Shown: positions 48,850 through 59,853 of the stretch, piece by piece
Numbering within the stretch: the stretch's first letter is position 1
Layout of the letters: each line of letters opens with the position of its first letter
DNA from: Pontederia crassipes
Taxonomy: Eukaryota > Streptophyta > Magnoliopsida > Commelinales > Pontederiaceae
DNA: 64,000 nucleotides
NCBI GenBank assembly: GCA_030549335.1
Contig: CM060188.1
Location: forward strand, 11,532,001-11,596,000
Direction: 5' to 3'
Translations under genes and position numbers: made by a program
The notes under the pieces: model-generated
The model's database searches: none
What the model was told of the DNA's origin: nothing
What the model saw: the letters and a program-made list of their open reading frames with translations, nothing else

Positions 48850-50640
48850 AAATAACGATGAGTTGGGAAAAAATTATTATCTGTAAATTACAGTACATAC
48901 TATTCGTTGTACATCAAGGCACCCTGTTTGGTATCAAAGTATGGTTCAATTATATGAAAAACAAATCCAAATTAAATCAAACCTTGATATACTTTTGAAG
49001 CTTTACTTTTTTTTACTCTGAGCTTCTAAGATAAGCACAGAAGAAGGATATAAGAAAGATGGGGGACAGACAGATGCCAATTGCCAAAGCTTGGACCTAA
49101 AAAATGGTAAAAAATGAAGAATTTGCGCCACCAGCCTAAAAGATCAAAAGCAGTGGATTACAACCACGTTCAAACCACGCATCTTCGCACCGAGATGCTG
49201 GAATTATGTCCACGAATAAAGCAAATACGATCATGAGCAATAAGAATTTAAGAATCACGTCCAGTCAGCCAAACGCACATTTAATTTGATCAACAGAAGG
49301 AAGCTACTCGACGATGCATGGCAAAGGTGAATTCTTTGACCTGGCTCATACGGCACAGCAAGCTGTTTATTCAATGCGGCGTCAGGGGCGACAAGAACGA
49401 AGAGGAAAAAAGGTGAAGCACCATTTTTGGCCACGAGCGATTCATGGAACACCTGTAATTTACTTGGAGAAGACACAGTGATCCCTTGTTTAGAATCTCA
49501 TGGTCTGCCCTCTGCTGGCTGACAAATAATGAGCTCTACTGAGACTAGGAAAGAAGAATAATTTGATTTGATGATTGTATTTTTTTTTTGTTATTTTTCT
49601 TCGAGTTCATGGACTTCTTTTAGGCTGTCAGATCACAGTCTGATGCTTGACCACCACCGATGACCATTGGCCGGCCACCGACTGAAACTTACAGGTGTGG
49701 AAAGATACTTGCGGTGTGTACATTTCTTGTTTGCCGCAGCGCATGTCACCGGATAACCATATAATATTTCATTCTGCAGTTTGGCTTGAGCAGATATGTT
49801 TGCCATTTGAATCTCCAGAACTGCGTTCCAGCTTCGGCTTCGATTCAATGCCAATAACAGTAGAAGTATGCACAACCGAAGCAGAGTAAAATCAATAACT
49901 CGAAGAAAAAAAATGACAACAATACTTATGACACATGCAGCAGCAACATACATCACAACAATACTTATGAGTTATGAGACACATATAAGCTCCAGCGTAC
50001 ATCATAACAATACTTATGACAACAATAGTAAACTTCGAGATAATAATTTGGGATGCGAATGCACTAGACAGAATGCAAAATGAAACCTGAATATACATAT
50101 TAAACCAGACATTGCTGGCAACATGAACCATCTCCATTTATTCGCTGATGGAGCAAAAAATGAAACATGAACCATCTCCATTTATTCGCTGATGGAGCAA
50201 AATGAAACATGAACCATCTCCATATTAAACTCAGAACTCAGAACAAATTGCATACATGGGCTCAATCACAAGTTGCAAATAAATGCTCTGGACATCCAAG
50301 TAATATTAATTTCAATATGGTAAGCTATTTTTGCAGCATACAGAATACAGGTAGTGTACTAATGGCATTTTGGCCCATCACAAGATTTGTTGCTTCATCC
50401 TAGTCAGGAAGAATTTCCACACACCGTACAAATAGAAAAAAAATGGAATGAATCAGAATCAGGACATGTTGCATTTTTTTTCCTAGGACTATTCTATTTA
50501 CAGTGGATATCTAATGAACTGGAGTCCCCAATTTATACACATCTTTCTTTGTCTCTAGTCTCATGTGTTCCATGTATGAGGCAGCTAGAGCTGTTAAAAC
50601 TGAAGACGATAGAAAGGCCAAACTTGAACTCAAGGAGCTT
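48850..50640. other. Intergenic region and RDUF-type gene 3' flank
   Basis: No gene recognised. ACAACAATACTTATGA recurs irregularly at about 49,917-50,015. Part of the right side is probably the 3' UTR of the gene at 50,647-51,807. Confidence 0.4.
50121..50224. repeat. Short tandem repeat, ~43-bp unit, 2.4 copies
   Basis: ACATGAACCATCTCCATTTA followed by TTCGCTGATGGAGCAAAA(AA)TGAA occurs twice and begins a third time. It is almost perfectly conserved, so it is recent. Confidence 0.85.
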
Positions 50641-50646
50641 CTTTCT

Positions 50647-51807
50647 TCATCGCCTACTGATCGAACTCCTGCTGGAGACTAAACTTCTTGTTCTGACAGC
50701 AGAAGCTGGGCGAGTTTCTGAGCTTTGTCTGGGAGAGCTGGAAGTTTGCAAACAGCCGAAAAAGGAGAAGAAGCTGCGGAAGGCGCGACCAATTCCTCCA
50801 CTTTCCCTAGATCGTCGACTACCTCTTGATGTCCATGAGATCCTCCTCGGGGCACCATTGTTGTTGAATCCACCGTCCATCTCAGTATAGACGACAGGAA
50901 GCTCCCCTGCTCTACGGCCCCCAGAGAACCTACCGACGGCAAATCCTCCACCTGGAAGCCGCCATATTGTGAGCCCTACAGTCTCCTCGTCGTTGACACC
51001 ACCACCGCCGCCGCCAGCAGCAGCTTGCTCCTCTCCATCAGCTCCCACAGCACCCCTATGACTTGCATCCGTTGGCAATTCATGGCGGCACACGGGGCAT
51101 GAGTTCCTGAGCACAAGCCACGGCACAATGCAATCATGATGGTATATATGCTTGCAAGGCATCTCCCTGGCTTCTGTTCCGATCTCAAACTGATCTTTGC
51201 AGACGGCGCAGTGGGAATCCATCGTTATATGGTCGTCAACGATCTCAATTATAGGCATGGATTCAATGGCAGACTTGGACGCCGGCGGATTCTCGCATGC
51301 CCGATCAATCCCGTTGATCTCTATCTGTGCGAGGTGGTCAAGGAGGCGCTCGAAGCCGGAGCCCATCAAGAAATCTGACATGCTCTCCGGCAAGGGGCGC
51401 AGCCCAGAACCCGCCCCATCATCATAGTACAGCTCGAAGCTGCTGGTTGCAGTGCGGTCAGCCTCGGCAGCGCCAGAATCCGAAGGTCCTCGAAGAACGA
51501 TAACAGGGTTATAAGGAGAACGATCAGATGACCCGCCTCGTTGACGACGGAACCTTGGCTCTGGCGGTGGTTGGTGCGAACGCGCAACAGCGCCAGGACT
51601 GCTGTCGCCGTTGACCATGTGCATGGCGCCAGAGGGGAACCTCCGCCGACGATGCTCCGCCGCACCAGGTGAAGTAAGGCGGCGGGGCGGCGTGCCCACC
51701 TCCTCGAGGAAGCCCCCTTCGCAGTCCGGACAAACGATAGCATCGTGCGGCCTGATCCTAACGAAGCGGCTGCATCGATAGCACCAGTACGATGCAGTTG
51801 CTTCCAT
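50647..51807 (-). CDS. RING-H2 / DUF1117 E3 ubiquitin ligase, RDUF1/2 type (386 aa)
   Basis: Single-exon E3 ligase. The start is the ATG at 51,807 giving [12 protein letters not shown], the usual N-terminus; no ATG lies upstream in frame nearby. An N-terminal zinc ribbon (C9, C12, C26, C29) is followed by a basic, low-complexity linker, a conserved helix [13 protein letters not shown] (about 151-163), a RING-H2 domain from C200 to C240 (C-x2-C, C-x-H-x2-H-x2-C, CPVC), a glycine-rich linker, then DUF1117 (about 278-352: [40 protein letters not shown]). This matches Arabidopsis RDUF1/RDUF2, which act in abscisic-acid-dependent drought responses. Which paralogue it corresponds to cannot be told. 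The coding region is GC-rich against its flanks. Confidence 0.94.
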   Translation of the reverse strand: MEATASYWCYRCSRFVRIRPHDAIVCPDCEGGFLEEVGTPPRRLTSPGAAEHRRRRFPSGAMHMVNGDSSPGAVARSHQPPPEPRFRRQRGGSSDRSPYNPVIVLRGPSDSGAAEADRTATSSFELYYDDGAGSGLRPLPESMSDFLMGSGFERLLDHLAQIEINGIDRACENPPASKSAIESMPIIEIVDDHITMDSHCAVCKDQFEIGTEAREMPCKHIYHHDCIVPWLVLRNSCPVCRHELPTDASHRGAVGADGEEQAAAGGGGGGVNDEETVGLTIWRLPGGGFAVGRFSGGRRAGELPVVYTEMDGGFNNNGAPRRISWTSRGSRRSRESGGIGRAFRSFFSFFGCLQTSSSPRQSSETRPASAVRTRSLVSSRSSISRR

Positions 51808-52310
51808 AAGAGGCAATGAAAGGAAAGCGCAAGGAAGAGGACCAACAGCGAAGCCGATTCAAATCGAAGCCTTCTGCCGTAAAGGTCAAAACTTTATGCA
51901 AGAAAAACCACCAGATCTGAAAGGAAATCCTCAAAATCCGATCTTTTGAAGGAAACACGACGACCCAGTCGAATTAAATGGCCTAAAAAAAAGTAAAGAA
52001 ATCCACCGAAAATTATATCAAAAGACTATGGGAAAAAAAACAGAAATTGCAAATTTCCCCTTCCCCCAAAGGAGTTCCTATCTCGAATTCGCCGACGCCA
52101 AGCCCAAACTCCCCGACGACAACCCTCGATTTGAGCGTAATAGGGGGAAGGAAGAGGGTGGAGGTGGAGGTGGTGGTGGCGTTGGGCGACGGATTTGGGG
52201 CAAAACGGAAGGCCTTTTGAAGCGATGAGGAGTCGAATGACGGATGCGCGTGATCGGCATTAAACGGGAGGGCGCCCATTCCACGCGTCGCATCTCTACT
52301 GGCTAACAAT
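51808..52310 (-). promoter_or_regulatory. 5' flank and probable leader of the RDUF-type gene
   Basis: Moderately GC-rich sequence upstream of the start codon with a (GGA/GGT)n-like purine stretch at 52,150-52,180. No clear TATA box is seen on the minus strand; the assignment rests on position only. Confidence 0.35.
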
Positions 52311-55200
52311 GTGACGCCGTTAAAGAGTTCTGCGGAGACCGGGTCCCGAAGCGGGTCAATCCCGGACCGAACCGTGTTGACGCCAACCGGTCCCGGTCTC
52401 CGTCCCCTTGGTAAAAGGCCATTAACAATTACTTAAAAAAGACTGCTTAATTTTCTTAAGTTTCAATTATTATTATTTTTCTATTACCACACCAGAATTT
52501 TAAAAAAATTACTTAAATCAGTCAGATTCGCACGTCTGTTCCCTTTTCAATATTGGATTTCAATTACTTAATTTTGGATTTCAATTACTTAAATTACTTA
52601 ATTTTGGATTTCAATATTGTCTCTCCTCAAATTATAATTAAGATCCTTGTCGCTAACGTTTATTTATGATCGCACTGACAGGAAAAAAATATAAAATATA
52701 GTTTTCTTATAATGCACCTTGACCATAACCTTGCTTTAGAAGTATTTTTATTATTATTTTCGTTTACTTTGATCATTCAGCATATATATATATATATATA
52801 TGCGAAATTTTTAATTATAAAGCTTTATAAATACAGAATTAACTGGCATCATCTTCATAGAAAAAAAATTGTGTGTTCACAATTGTGAACGTGTGAAAAA
52901 TGAAACATGAATTCCCTCTGCATATTTTTGGTAAATTGTTTGTTCACATAAATTACTAATGATCTAGATCAGATTCACGCATATGAACTATCGTTGATCT
53001 AAAAATTTATGATATTCCTAAAATTTATTATAAATTAATATTAAAAAATATTGATTAAATATCATCGACGTTTAATCTTTAGGGTGTGTCTTGTATTAGG
53101 ATAACATCAAGAGCAAAAGTCTTAATCCTTTCGTATTAGGATAGCAGCAAGAACAAAAGTTTGTTCGAGTTGTAACAACCAAACATCATTAGAATTAGAT
53201 TTTCTCGCTCAAACATCATAATTGCTTTATATTATTTGTCGACAGAGCAAAAAAATGAAAAATAAGAATAAATCAGTTTTTGTCCAAAGTAGGAATATTG
53301 TGTTTCAACTTCCAAAACATTATGTTCCTAATACAAGGAGTAAGGACACAAACTTCTCTAATCAAAGACCCCTTAAAATTTACCTCCCTAATTCTATCAT
53401 CCAGTATCTTTTATCTTTTCCAAATAATTACTCTACTCGTCTTCTAACTCCATATCCTATATTTTTTATTATATATAACAATATATTATTTTATTGTTTT
53501 GAATCTTTGAGCCATTAAAATAACAGATGACGAGAGTTATTAGATAGCCGAGCAAAATACCTTTATGTTTTTATCGACTATGTTGCGATTAATAAATCAT
53601 TAAAGATTCGAGTTTGGAAATGGAATTAATATATAGATTTCTGTGTGAAGAACGTGAAAAAAGACAATGAACGTTTTAATACTTTTTAAATTCACTATTT
53701 TTTAAACATTTTAATGACAGGTTATTTTTTTATAGTCAGTCTTCGATATTTAAGAAGTGGCGCCGATAATTCAACTCACACGACGTTAAAAAATACATTG
53801 TTCACGAGTTAAAAATTGGTCCATAATGTAACTAATTCGGTAAAGTCGTATCGAAACGCATATCTAACGGTGATAAATGAAATTTCCAATAAAATTTTTT
53901 TATATTTACAAAATCCGAACTCAATATTTTATTTAAGCGAAAAGGTGCCTATTACCACTTGGTTGAAATGACATGTTTTTTATACTTTCGTTTCTACCCT
54001 ACCCCATATGCATATCGACCAATTGTAATTAACTAATTTATCCCTAATCAAGTTAGTCTGCATATTCATGATATTTATTCCTCGTACCATTCCGCATTAT
54101 CCGAAAAAGGCGTTTGTCTAAAATCAAACCAGACCAATTGATATGACCAGTTCAATCACAAATCGTTGATTGGACCACTTTGATTTAATTAGCAAGACAT
54201 AAGGAAAGACAAAATGAATAGAGTCAAACTTGAAAATCAAGTTGAACTAAGAAAGATAATTTGACAGTGGACGAAAGGTAACAAAATACAAATAAAGAAA
54301 ATATATTAACAAAATTTCGGTACAAAAAAAATTAATTAAAATATTTACAAAAATATATAATTTTAAATAAGAAAATATTTTTTCTATACAATTATTTTTA
54401 AATAATAATCAATACGTTATTATTCAATTATACTTACAATTACAAAAAAAAAGTCCTTCAATAATTTTAGGGTAATGTTTGGCTTGATCCCAAGGAAAAG
54501 TGTTCAATGAAACGTTTTATTTATTTATTTTCCTTTCACAATGGATTGACATTTGTCAATATATGAATTTTATATATGGAATAGCGTTATTAACAGGTTT
54601 GTATTTATATTATACGATAATTATATAGATCATAAGTAATGATAAGCAAAGATAAAGGATATTTTTTAAAAAACTGGAGTATTAAAATTACTCAATAATA
54701 ATACTAATATAACTTTGTGTCGTAAAATAACTAGGGTTAAAACAAAATTTGACCCCTTTATTATTTTTTGGGTACGCATGCTAATAATAGACGCATACAC
54801 TATAATTTAAAAGTTATGCTTACTAATTAATTGTTGTTTTATGCACTCGGCAGTCACTGTATCTAAATACACGATGAATATAATTAGGATTCACTCTATG
54901 CATTATTTTCATAATATAAAAATACTCAACTAGACTAAATTATTATTTATTTACTTTTTCCATTAATTAAGTCATGACAAACATTAGGCAAATCATATTT
55001 ATGATCCCGCAAATGGGTCGAGAGATTGGAGCATGCTCGTGACTTTAACTTGCAGAAGTTTCCACCGAACAAAAATAATAAAGAACACAAATGAGCATAA
55101 AAAAAATGCCAATTAGTAACAGTTTCACATAAAAAATCATCATGTTTAGCCTAAAGAATGAATTCTATTTTTATCATTAATATTAGCATTTACCATATTT
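52311..55200. other. AT-rich intergenic region
   Basis: No gene seen. TTTTGGATTTCAATTACTTAA recurs in tandem at about 52,550-52,615, a (TA)n run lies at 52,780-52,801, and ATTAGGATA-CA-CAAGA-CAAAAGT recurs at about 53,096-53,160. The open frame of 98 codons at 53,222-53,518 has no recognisable similarity. Confidence 0.4.
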
Positions 55201-55399
55201 GATAAATTTGACTAATGGGCACAACTTTTTTTTTATCATGCAATGTATGCGTGGAGAATATGGAAGGAATTCAAAATCCAAATCCAAGGCAAATTATGAA
55301 AAGAATTCGAATTTCAAACTCTTATCGGAATAAAAAAAGGAAACAGAACTCCCAAATGGGTGAGGAATCTCCTCCCCCGACAGTCGGCCGAGATTATAA

Positions 55400-55431
55400 A
55401 AGGGGCACGAGGAGGAACCCTCGTGCCCCTT
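55400..55431. repeat. Perfect 13-bp stem hairpin next to a TATA-like site
   Basis: AAGGGGCACGAGG and CCTCGTGCCCCTT pair across a 6-base loop. GATTATAAAAGGGG overlaps its left side, so if that is an LTR promoter the hairpin lies at the start of the RNA. Confidence 0.8.
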
Positions 55432-55779
55432 GAATCCTTTTCCGAGGTGATTCGACAGGCGCTCATTGCATAGCGACCTTCCCTCGATGAGTTCATGAAG
55501 ACAGTCGCACTCCCTCATCGACCACGACCAACCTAGATCGGAGAAGACAAAGACAGAACGTTGATGGATCAATGATCGAAAAGAGGTACCTTAGACGTTA
55601 CATCCCCATAGGCGATAAATTGTTAATCGCATGATGTATATCATGACTCCATCTTAATCTAGAGTCGACGAACTTTACTTTTTATATTATGATCATCATG
55701 ATTTGACGCCCGAAAGATGATCGGAGATGAAGAAGAAGATGAGCGCACGGTGCGCTCTATTTCTGGCGGTGACGGCATG

Positions 55780-56070
55780 GTCGTGCCATGTGAGTGGCAC
55801 GAGCGTGTTCGGTCCTGAGGCCAACGATCGACGCACAGTACGGTCGTTCCCCTTACAAGAACGGTCGATCGATTCCAAGCAAACGATCGATCGATTTAAA
55901 CCTTAATGACCCGATCATCAAGACACGAGCATACTAGTGAGAGGCACGGTCATGCAGTGGCACGATCATGCCATAAAGTAACACGGTCAGGACAGCGGGC
56001 ACGGGCGTGTCAAAGAATGGCACGGATGTGCCAGAAAAGGAACGTCCACTCAATGATGGCACGACTGTGA
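55780..56070. repeat. Cluster of GGCACG / CGTGCC short motifs
   Basis: At least six near copies of (A/T/G)GGCACG(A/G), several in half-palindromes with a downstream (A/G)TGCC, spaced unevenly by 15-60 bp. This is GC-rich within an AT-rich region. Confidence 0.6.
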
Positions 56071-56529
56071 CATCAGAGGGCCGATTTCAATATGAGTGCT
56101 AATCTGGCTCGTGTCGAATCCTGACTCGGTCCGAGACATGCGCATGGATCCCAAACAGAATAATCGACTCGGGTTTCCCTTACCCGGTCTGAGTCCTATT
56201 GTAAACGACGTAAATACCCCTTTTGGGCCTGAACTTTCGTAGTTGGGCCCAACCTCGATAGGCCCACTTGAAGTCAAACCCAATATTGTAAAGACATTAA
56301 TGAACCCTCCCCTTTTCGAAGGACGAATGAGGACTTTGCATAATGAATGAGCAATATGACATGATGTTATTACCTTAGAGATAAGGGATTCGACTTTAAT
56401 CTTTTTCTGACTTATGATTCAAAATTTCATAAATGATAAACAAGATATGTAAAGTAAAGATGAAAGTAAGGGATTACCATGTGCCGCCCAAAGTACATAA
56501 TAAAAATCATAATATAGTACAAAGAAAGG

Positions 56530-56830
56530 AGCAGGTAGTTGAACTGAAGAGACAGTGAACCTACAGACCCTTAAAAACCATTACTCCTCGGGTACAGATC
56601 CTCTCCCACTTGTATTCAAAAAAGGACGATGCATTGACATCTTTCCTTCCCCAAAGAGGACATGGTATGGACTACATGTTATAGCGTCAGAGGGACATGT
56701 AGCGTAGCTGAGGAGACAACAAATCTATGGGTCTTCAATAACCATTGTTCTTGAGATACATGTCATCTCCCAGCTGTATTCCGAAAAGCGTATGCATTGG
56801 TATTAAACCTTCCTTATAATGGGCATCTCT
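56530..56830. repeat. Diverged ~165-bp direct duplication
   Basis: GTAG-TGA-GAGACA...CTACAGACCCTTAAAAACCA...CTCTCCCACTTGTATTC is echoed by GTAGCTGAGGAGACA...CTATGGGTCTTCAATAACCA...ATCTCCCAGCTGTATTC. Hand-aligned identity is about 70 percent. Confidence 0.6.
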
Positions 56831-57713
56831 AACTTCACATATGCATAGAGACACCTCTGACTTTCCTCTAGCTTTTCAACTTAATAAAGTCGAGCTCACG
56901 CAGGACAATAAACCTCAATGATCGTTATAACTCATGGCAAATTAAAGTATAGTAAAATATGGTATGGTAAAGTACAGAACATAACATAGTAAAGATAAAG
57001 TATTGATTTAGTAAAGTACATAGCATGGTAAAGTAAAGACAAGACATAGTCATGGTAAAGAACATAGTTGATAATAAGCAAAGTATCGATATGACGAAGC
57101 ATGATCCATTTCCCATTGCAATTAAAGTATTGAGATCAATAATTAAAGCATTTTGCTTATTGCTTATCCATCATTGATTTAAACATCGCCTGATTATCAT
57201 TTTATAGTCTATGAATTTATTGTACTAGGTGCTTTTCCTCACAAGTATTATATTTTCCTGCATTGAGATTTTGCAGGTGAGAATTTTACATAAGAAGGTG
57301 ATGAAGAACGTAGAGCTTGGAGAATGGTGCATATGACTTATCTAACTCATTTACATCCATCTTTTTTAATTACACTAGTTGAACAATTGGTCGTCGCATT
57401 TGAAAGACATCATAATTTTTTCTCTTTCGGATTCGAACATATGGTCATTTATTCGAACTTATTGAAGATGGTGATCATTTTCTTCTTCATTGTGGAGTGT
57501 ATTATTTAACAATGTCCTTTGATATTCTTACGTCCACTCTTTTGCAATAAATTTTTTAGTTATTTTATTATTATAATTGATGTCACATATTATATTTATT
57601 GAATGATTAATGTTATATCATAGTTAATAATATAGGAGGTAGTGTAACGTTCTTGAGGTCAACCTGACTGTCTACGTGACAGGAAGATCAATTTTGAAGG
57701 TGTTATAAAATAA

Positions 57714-59150
57714 AACAAAACTGAATATTTAGAATATCACTAAGAAAACACACTCTTAATTAATTATTTTTGGTATGACATTGGGGAAAAAGAATTGACC
57801 ATAGAACTTAAGTGTAAAAAACAATCTGACCATTGAGAAACATGCCAGACCAATTAAAAAAGAGAAAACATATTAGATATAGAGACAACTTTCTAATAAA
57901 TTGAAATAGATTTTCTATCCGTAAAAACTAGAAACCCAAGGGCACCATTTTTTTCATTTAAATGAATTAAAATTGCCATTTTAATTATCTTTTACTTAAT
58001 AAAATAATTTTTTATAGATTAATTTCTTTATTTAAAATTTGTTTGTTATATTTTAAGAAATTAATGTACATTCGGAGCACTTTCTATTATAAAAAAATTA
58101 ATGTAATCAATTGATTATTAAAAGTGATTAAATCTTATTATTTAAACATATCATTTATATGAAATGTTAATAAGTGATTGAGCTCCACATCATTTCAAAG
58201 AAAAAGTGTTATGAAGCACATTAATCTTATATTCTAATATCAATTGTATTTCTATAAAAAAACTAACAAATAACAATAACAATAACAACAACAAAGCCTT
58301 ATCACACTAAGTGAGGTCAGCTACATGAATCATACGACGTCATTCAGCTCTATTAGTAACCAAATCATTCGGTATATTATTCACCAATAAATCTTGCTCT
58401 ATTAGTTCGTCAAGGGTCCGCTTTGACCTCTCTATCCATCTTTTAATTGGACTCCAGATTATTTGATCTACTTTTTTTACTGACGCATCTAATGATCTTC
58501 TCTGAACATGACCAAATCATCTCAAACGAAAAAAAAAACTAAGAAATAAACCTTTCAAAATAATTTAAGATACATTTTTTTTCTAAATCAACATAATATC
58601 AAATATTTGTTTAGATAAAAAGTTGATCCAATTCGAGCTACAGTCCCCTAACAGGTAAGAGGGAAAAAAAACTCTGAAATTCTAACAACATTTGCCTTTG
58701 TCATTCCAAATCCAAAACAACGGCCACCAACTTGATTCAATCGGATAATAATTAGCATATATTGATGCACGAGCCTTGTCGAGATGTACCACCATCCGAC
58801 AAAATTTAGTAAAAAAAAACGTCTCGTCTGTTTCCTCCCATTTCCATCTGCAATAAAATCTATGCCTTTAATTAAGAATCTTTCGGTGGATATTTTCCGC
58901 AGCGTGCGGCACGTGCCGTTCCTCACGAGCGAATCCAGGGGACCCTTCCTCTGACGTGGCGCTACGACCTCTTGGATGAGGCCCAACAGCCAACACCGTA
59001 ACGCGATCCGTAACGATGCCGCACTAATTACGACGTTTAATTAATTAAAAGATGGTATTATTTTATTAATATTAGGTTCTTAAACCCGCGTCCGATTAAG
59101 CCATTAAACCATTCTCCATTTCTGGTATTAATCCGACCATTAACGTCCCT
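57714..59150. other. AT-rich intergenic region upstream of the Pumilio gene
   Basis: Contains the short LINE at 58,274-58,531. The part from 58,800 onward is less AT-rich and probably belongs to the Pumilio promoter; a 112-codon minus-strand frame there has no similarity I recognise. Confidence 0.4.
58274..58531 (-). mobile_element. RTE LINE, ~258-bp 3' fragment
   Basis: Closely matches 30,678-30,930 (same strand): a (TTG/TTA)n tail, CTGACCTCACTTAGTGTGAT, and the CCAGATTATTTGATCTAC region. It is flanked by an ~18-bp direct repeat, AAAAACTAACAAATAA and AAAAACTAAGAAATAA (58,256-58,273 and 58,532-58,549), one mismatch. It is strongly 5'-truncated and carries more changes than the copy in the SDIR1 intron, so it is older. 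Confidence 0.85.
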
Positions 59151-59853
59151 GCAGTAAAGATCCCTAGGGCTTCGAGAGCAAATTTCGTGTCCGGATCGAT
59201 CTGAGCCGATGGTTATTAGGTTCAACGGATGGGATCGCCTTGGTTGTTCTTGCTCGTCGAACCCCTGGCGGCTTTTAACAGTGTTCTCCTCCTCTACGAG
59301 GTGGTAATGGGGAAATGGTGGCTTGATAGCAACTGTAGAGAGCTTCGTTAGAAATATGCAAATTTTTGCTTCGATCCCTCGATTTTTTTAGGGGATTTTT
59401 CTTGACGCAACTCTCACGATTTAGCTTGTGGAATTTGGGTTAAAAACTGATCCTTTTTTTTAGTGATGATTACAAGTACATTTTATGTCGCTAAAAAAGA
59501 TGGTTTTCCTCTGCGATGCAGTGAAAAATGTGTTTTTAATTGTGTTGCAATGCTAAAGGCGCAAACTTGCTGCGTTGTTTGCTAGGATTTTGCTTTGCGA
59601 TCGTCTTGATCCGTAGTTTTCTTGGGAGTGTTGAGTGGGAGTTTGTTGGATGCCAGCACAAGCACGAGGCCAATGCCTGAGAGATTGAAATAAAGATTCG
59701 ATCTTTGGTGCTTTCTGGTTTGGAAAACAATTGGATTTTTACACTGTTGGACACTTAATGTTGGAAGCAGACTTTGTGGTTTGCTAGATTCTATCTTTTT
59801 GTCAACTTTGTTTCCTGGTTTGTTGGTAGAGTGTTAGCTGTTGGTTAGTTACG
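59151..59853 (+). promoter_or_regulatory. 5' leader region of the Pumilio gene
   Basis: Less AT-rich than the upstream DNA. The transcript probably starts after ~59,150, and the leader may contain an intron. No TATA box stands out; the assignment is by position. Confidence 0.4.

Larger units (their letters stand above)
55598..57713 (+). mobile_element. Probable Gypsy-like LTR remnant, plus strand
   Basis: Begins near GACGTTACATCCCC and ends near GAAGGTGTTATA, similar to the ends of the minus-strand remnant at 41,717-43,916; both have CATGA-ACTCC shortly after the start. Near 57,270 TTTTGCAGGTGAGAATTTTA resembles the late part of long plant Gypsy LTRs. It contains GGCACG repeats and an internal duplication. 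No coding region or second LTR is seen. Boundaries and family are inferred. Confidence 0.35.

Noticed and set aside
50387-50890. Plus-strand 167-codon frame
   Set aside because: Overlaps the 3' end of the RDUF-type gene on the opposite strand and shows no recognisable domain.
58648-58986. 112-codon minus-strand frame upstream of the Pumilio gene
   Set aside because: No recognisable domain; it lies in the likely Pumilio promoter, and nothing supports a divergent gene.
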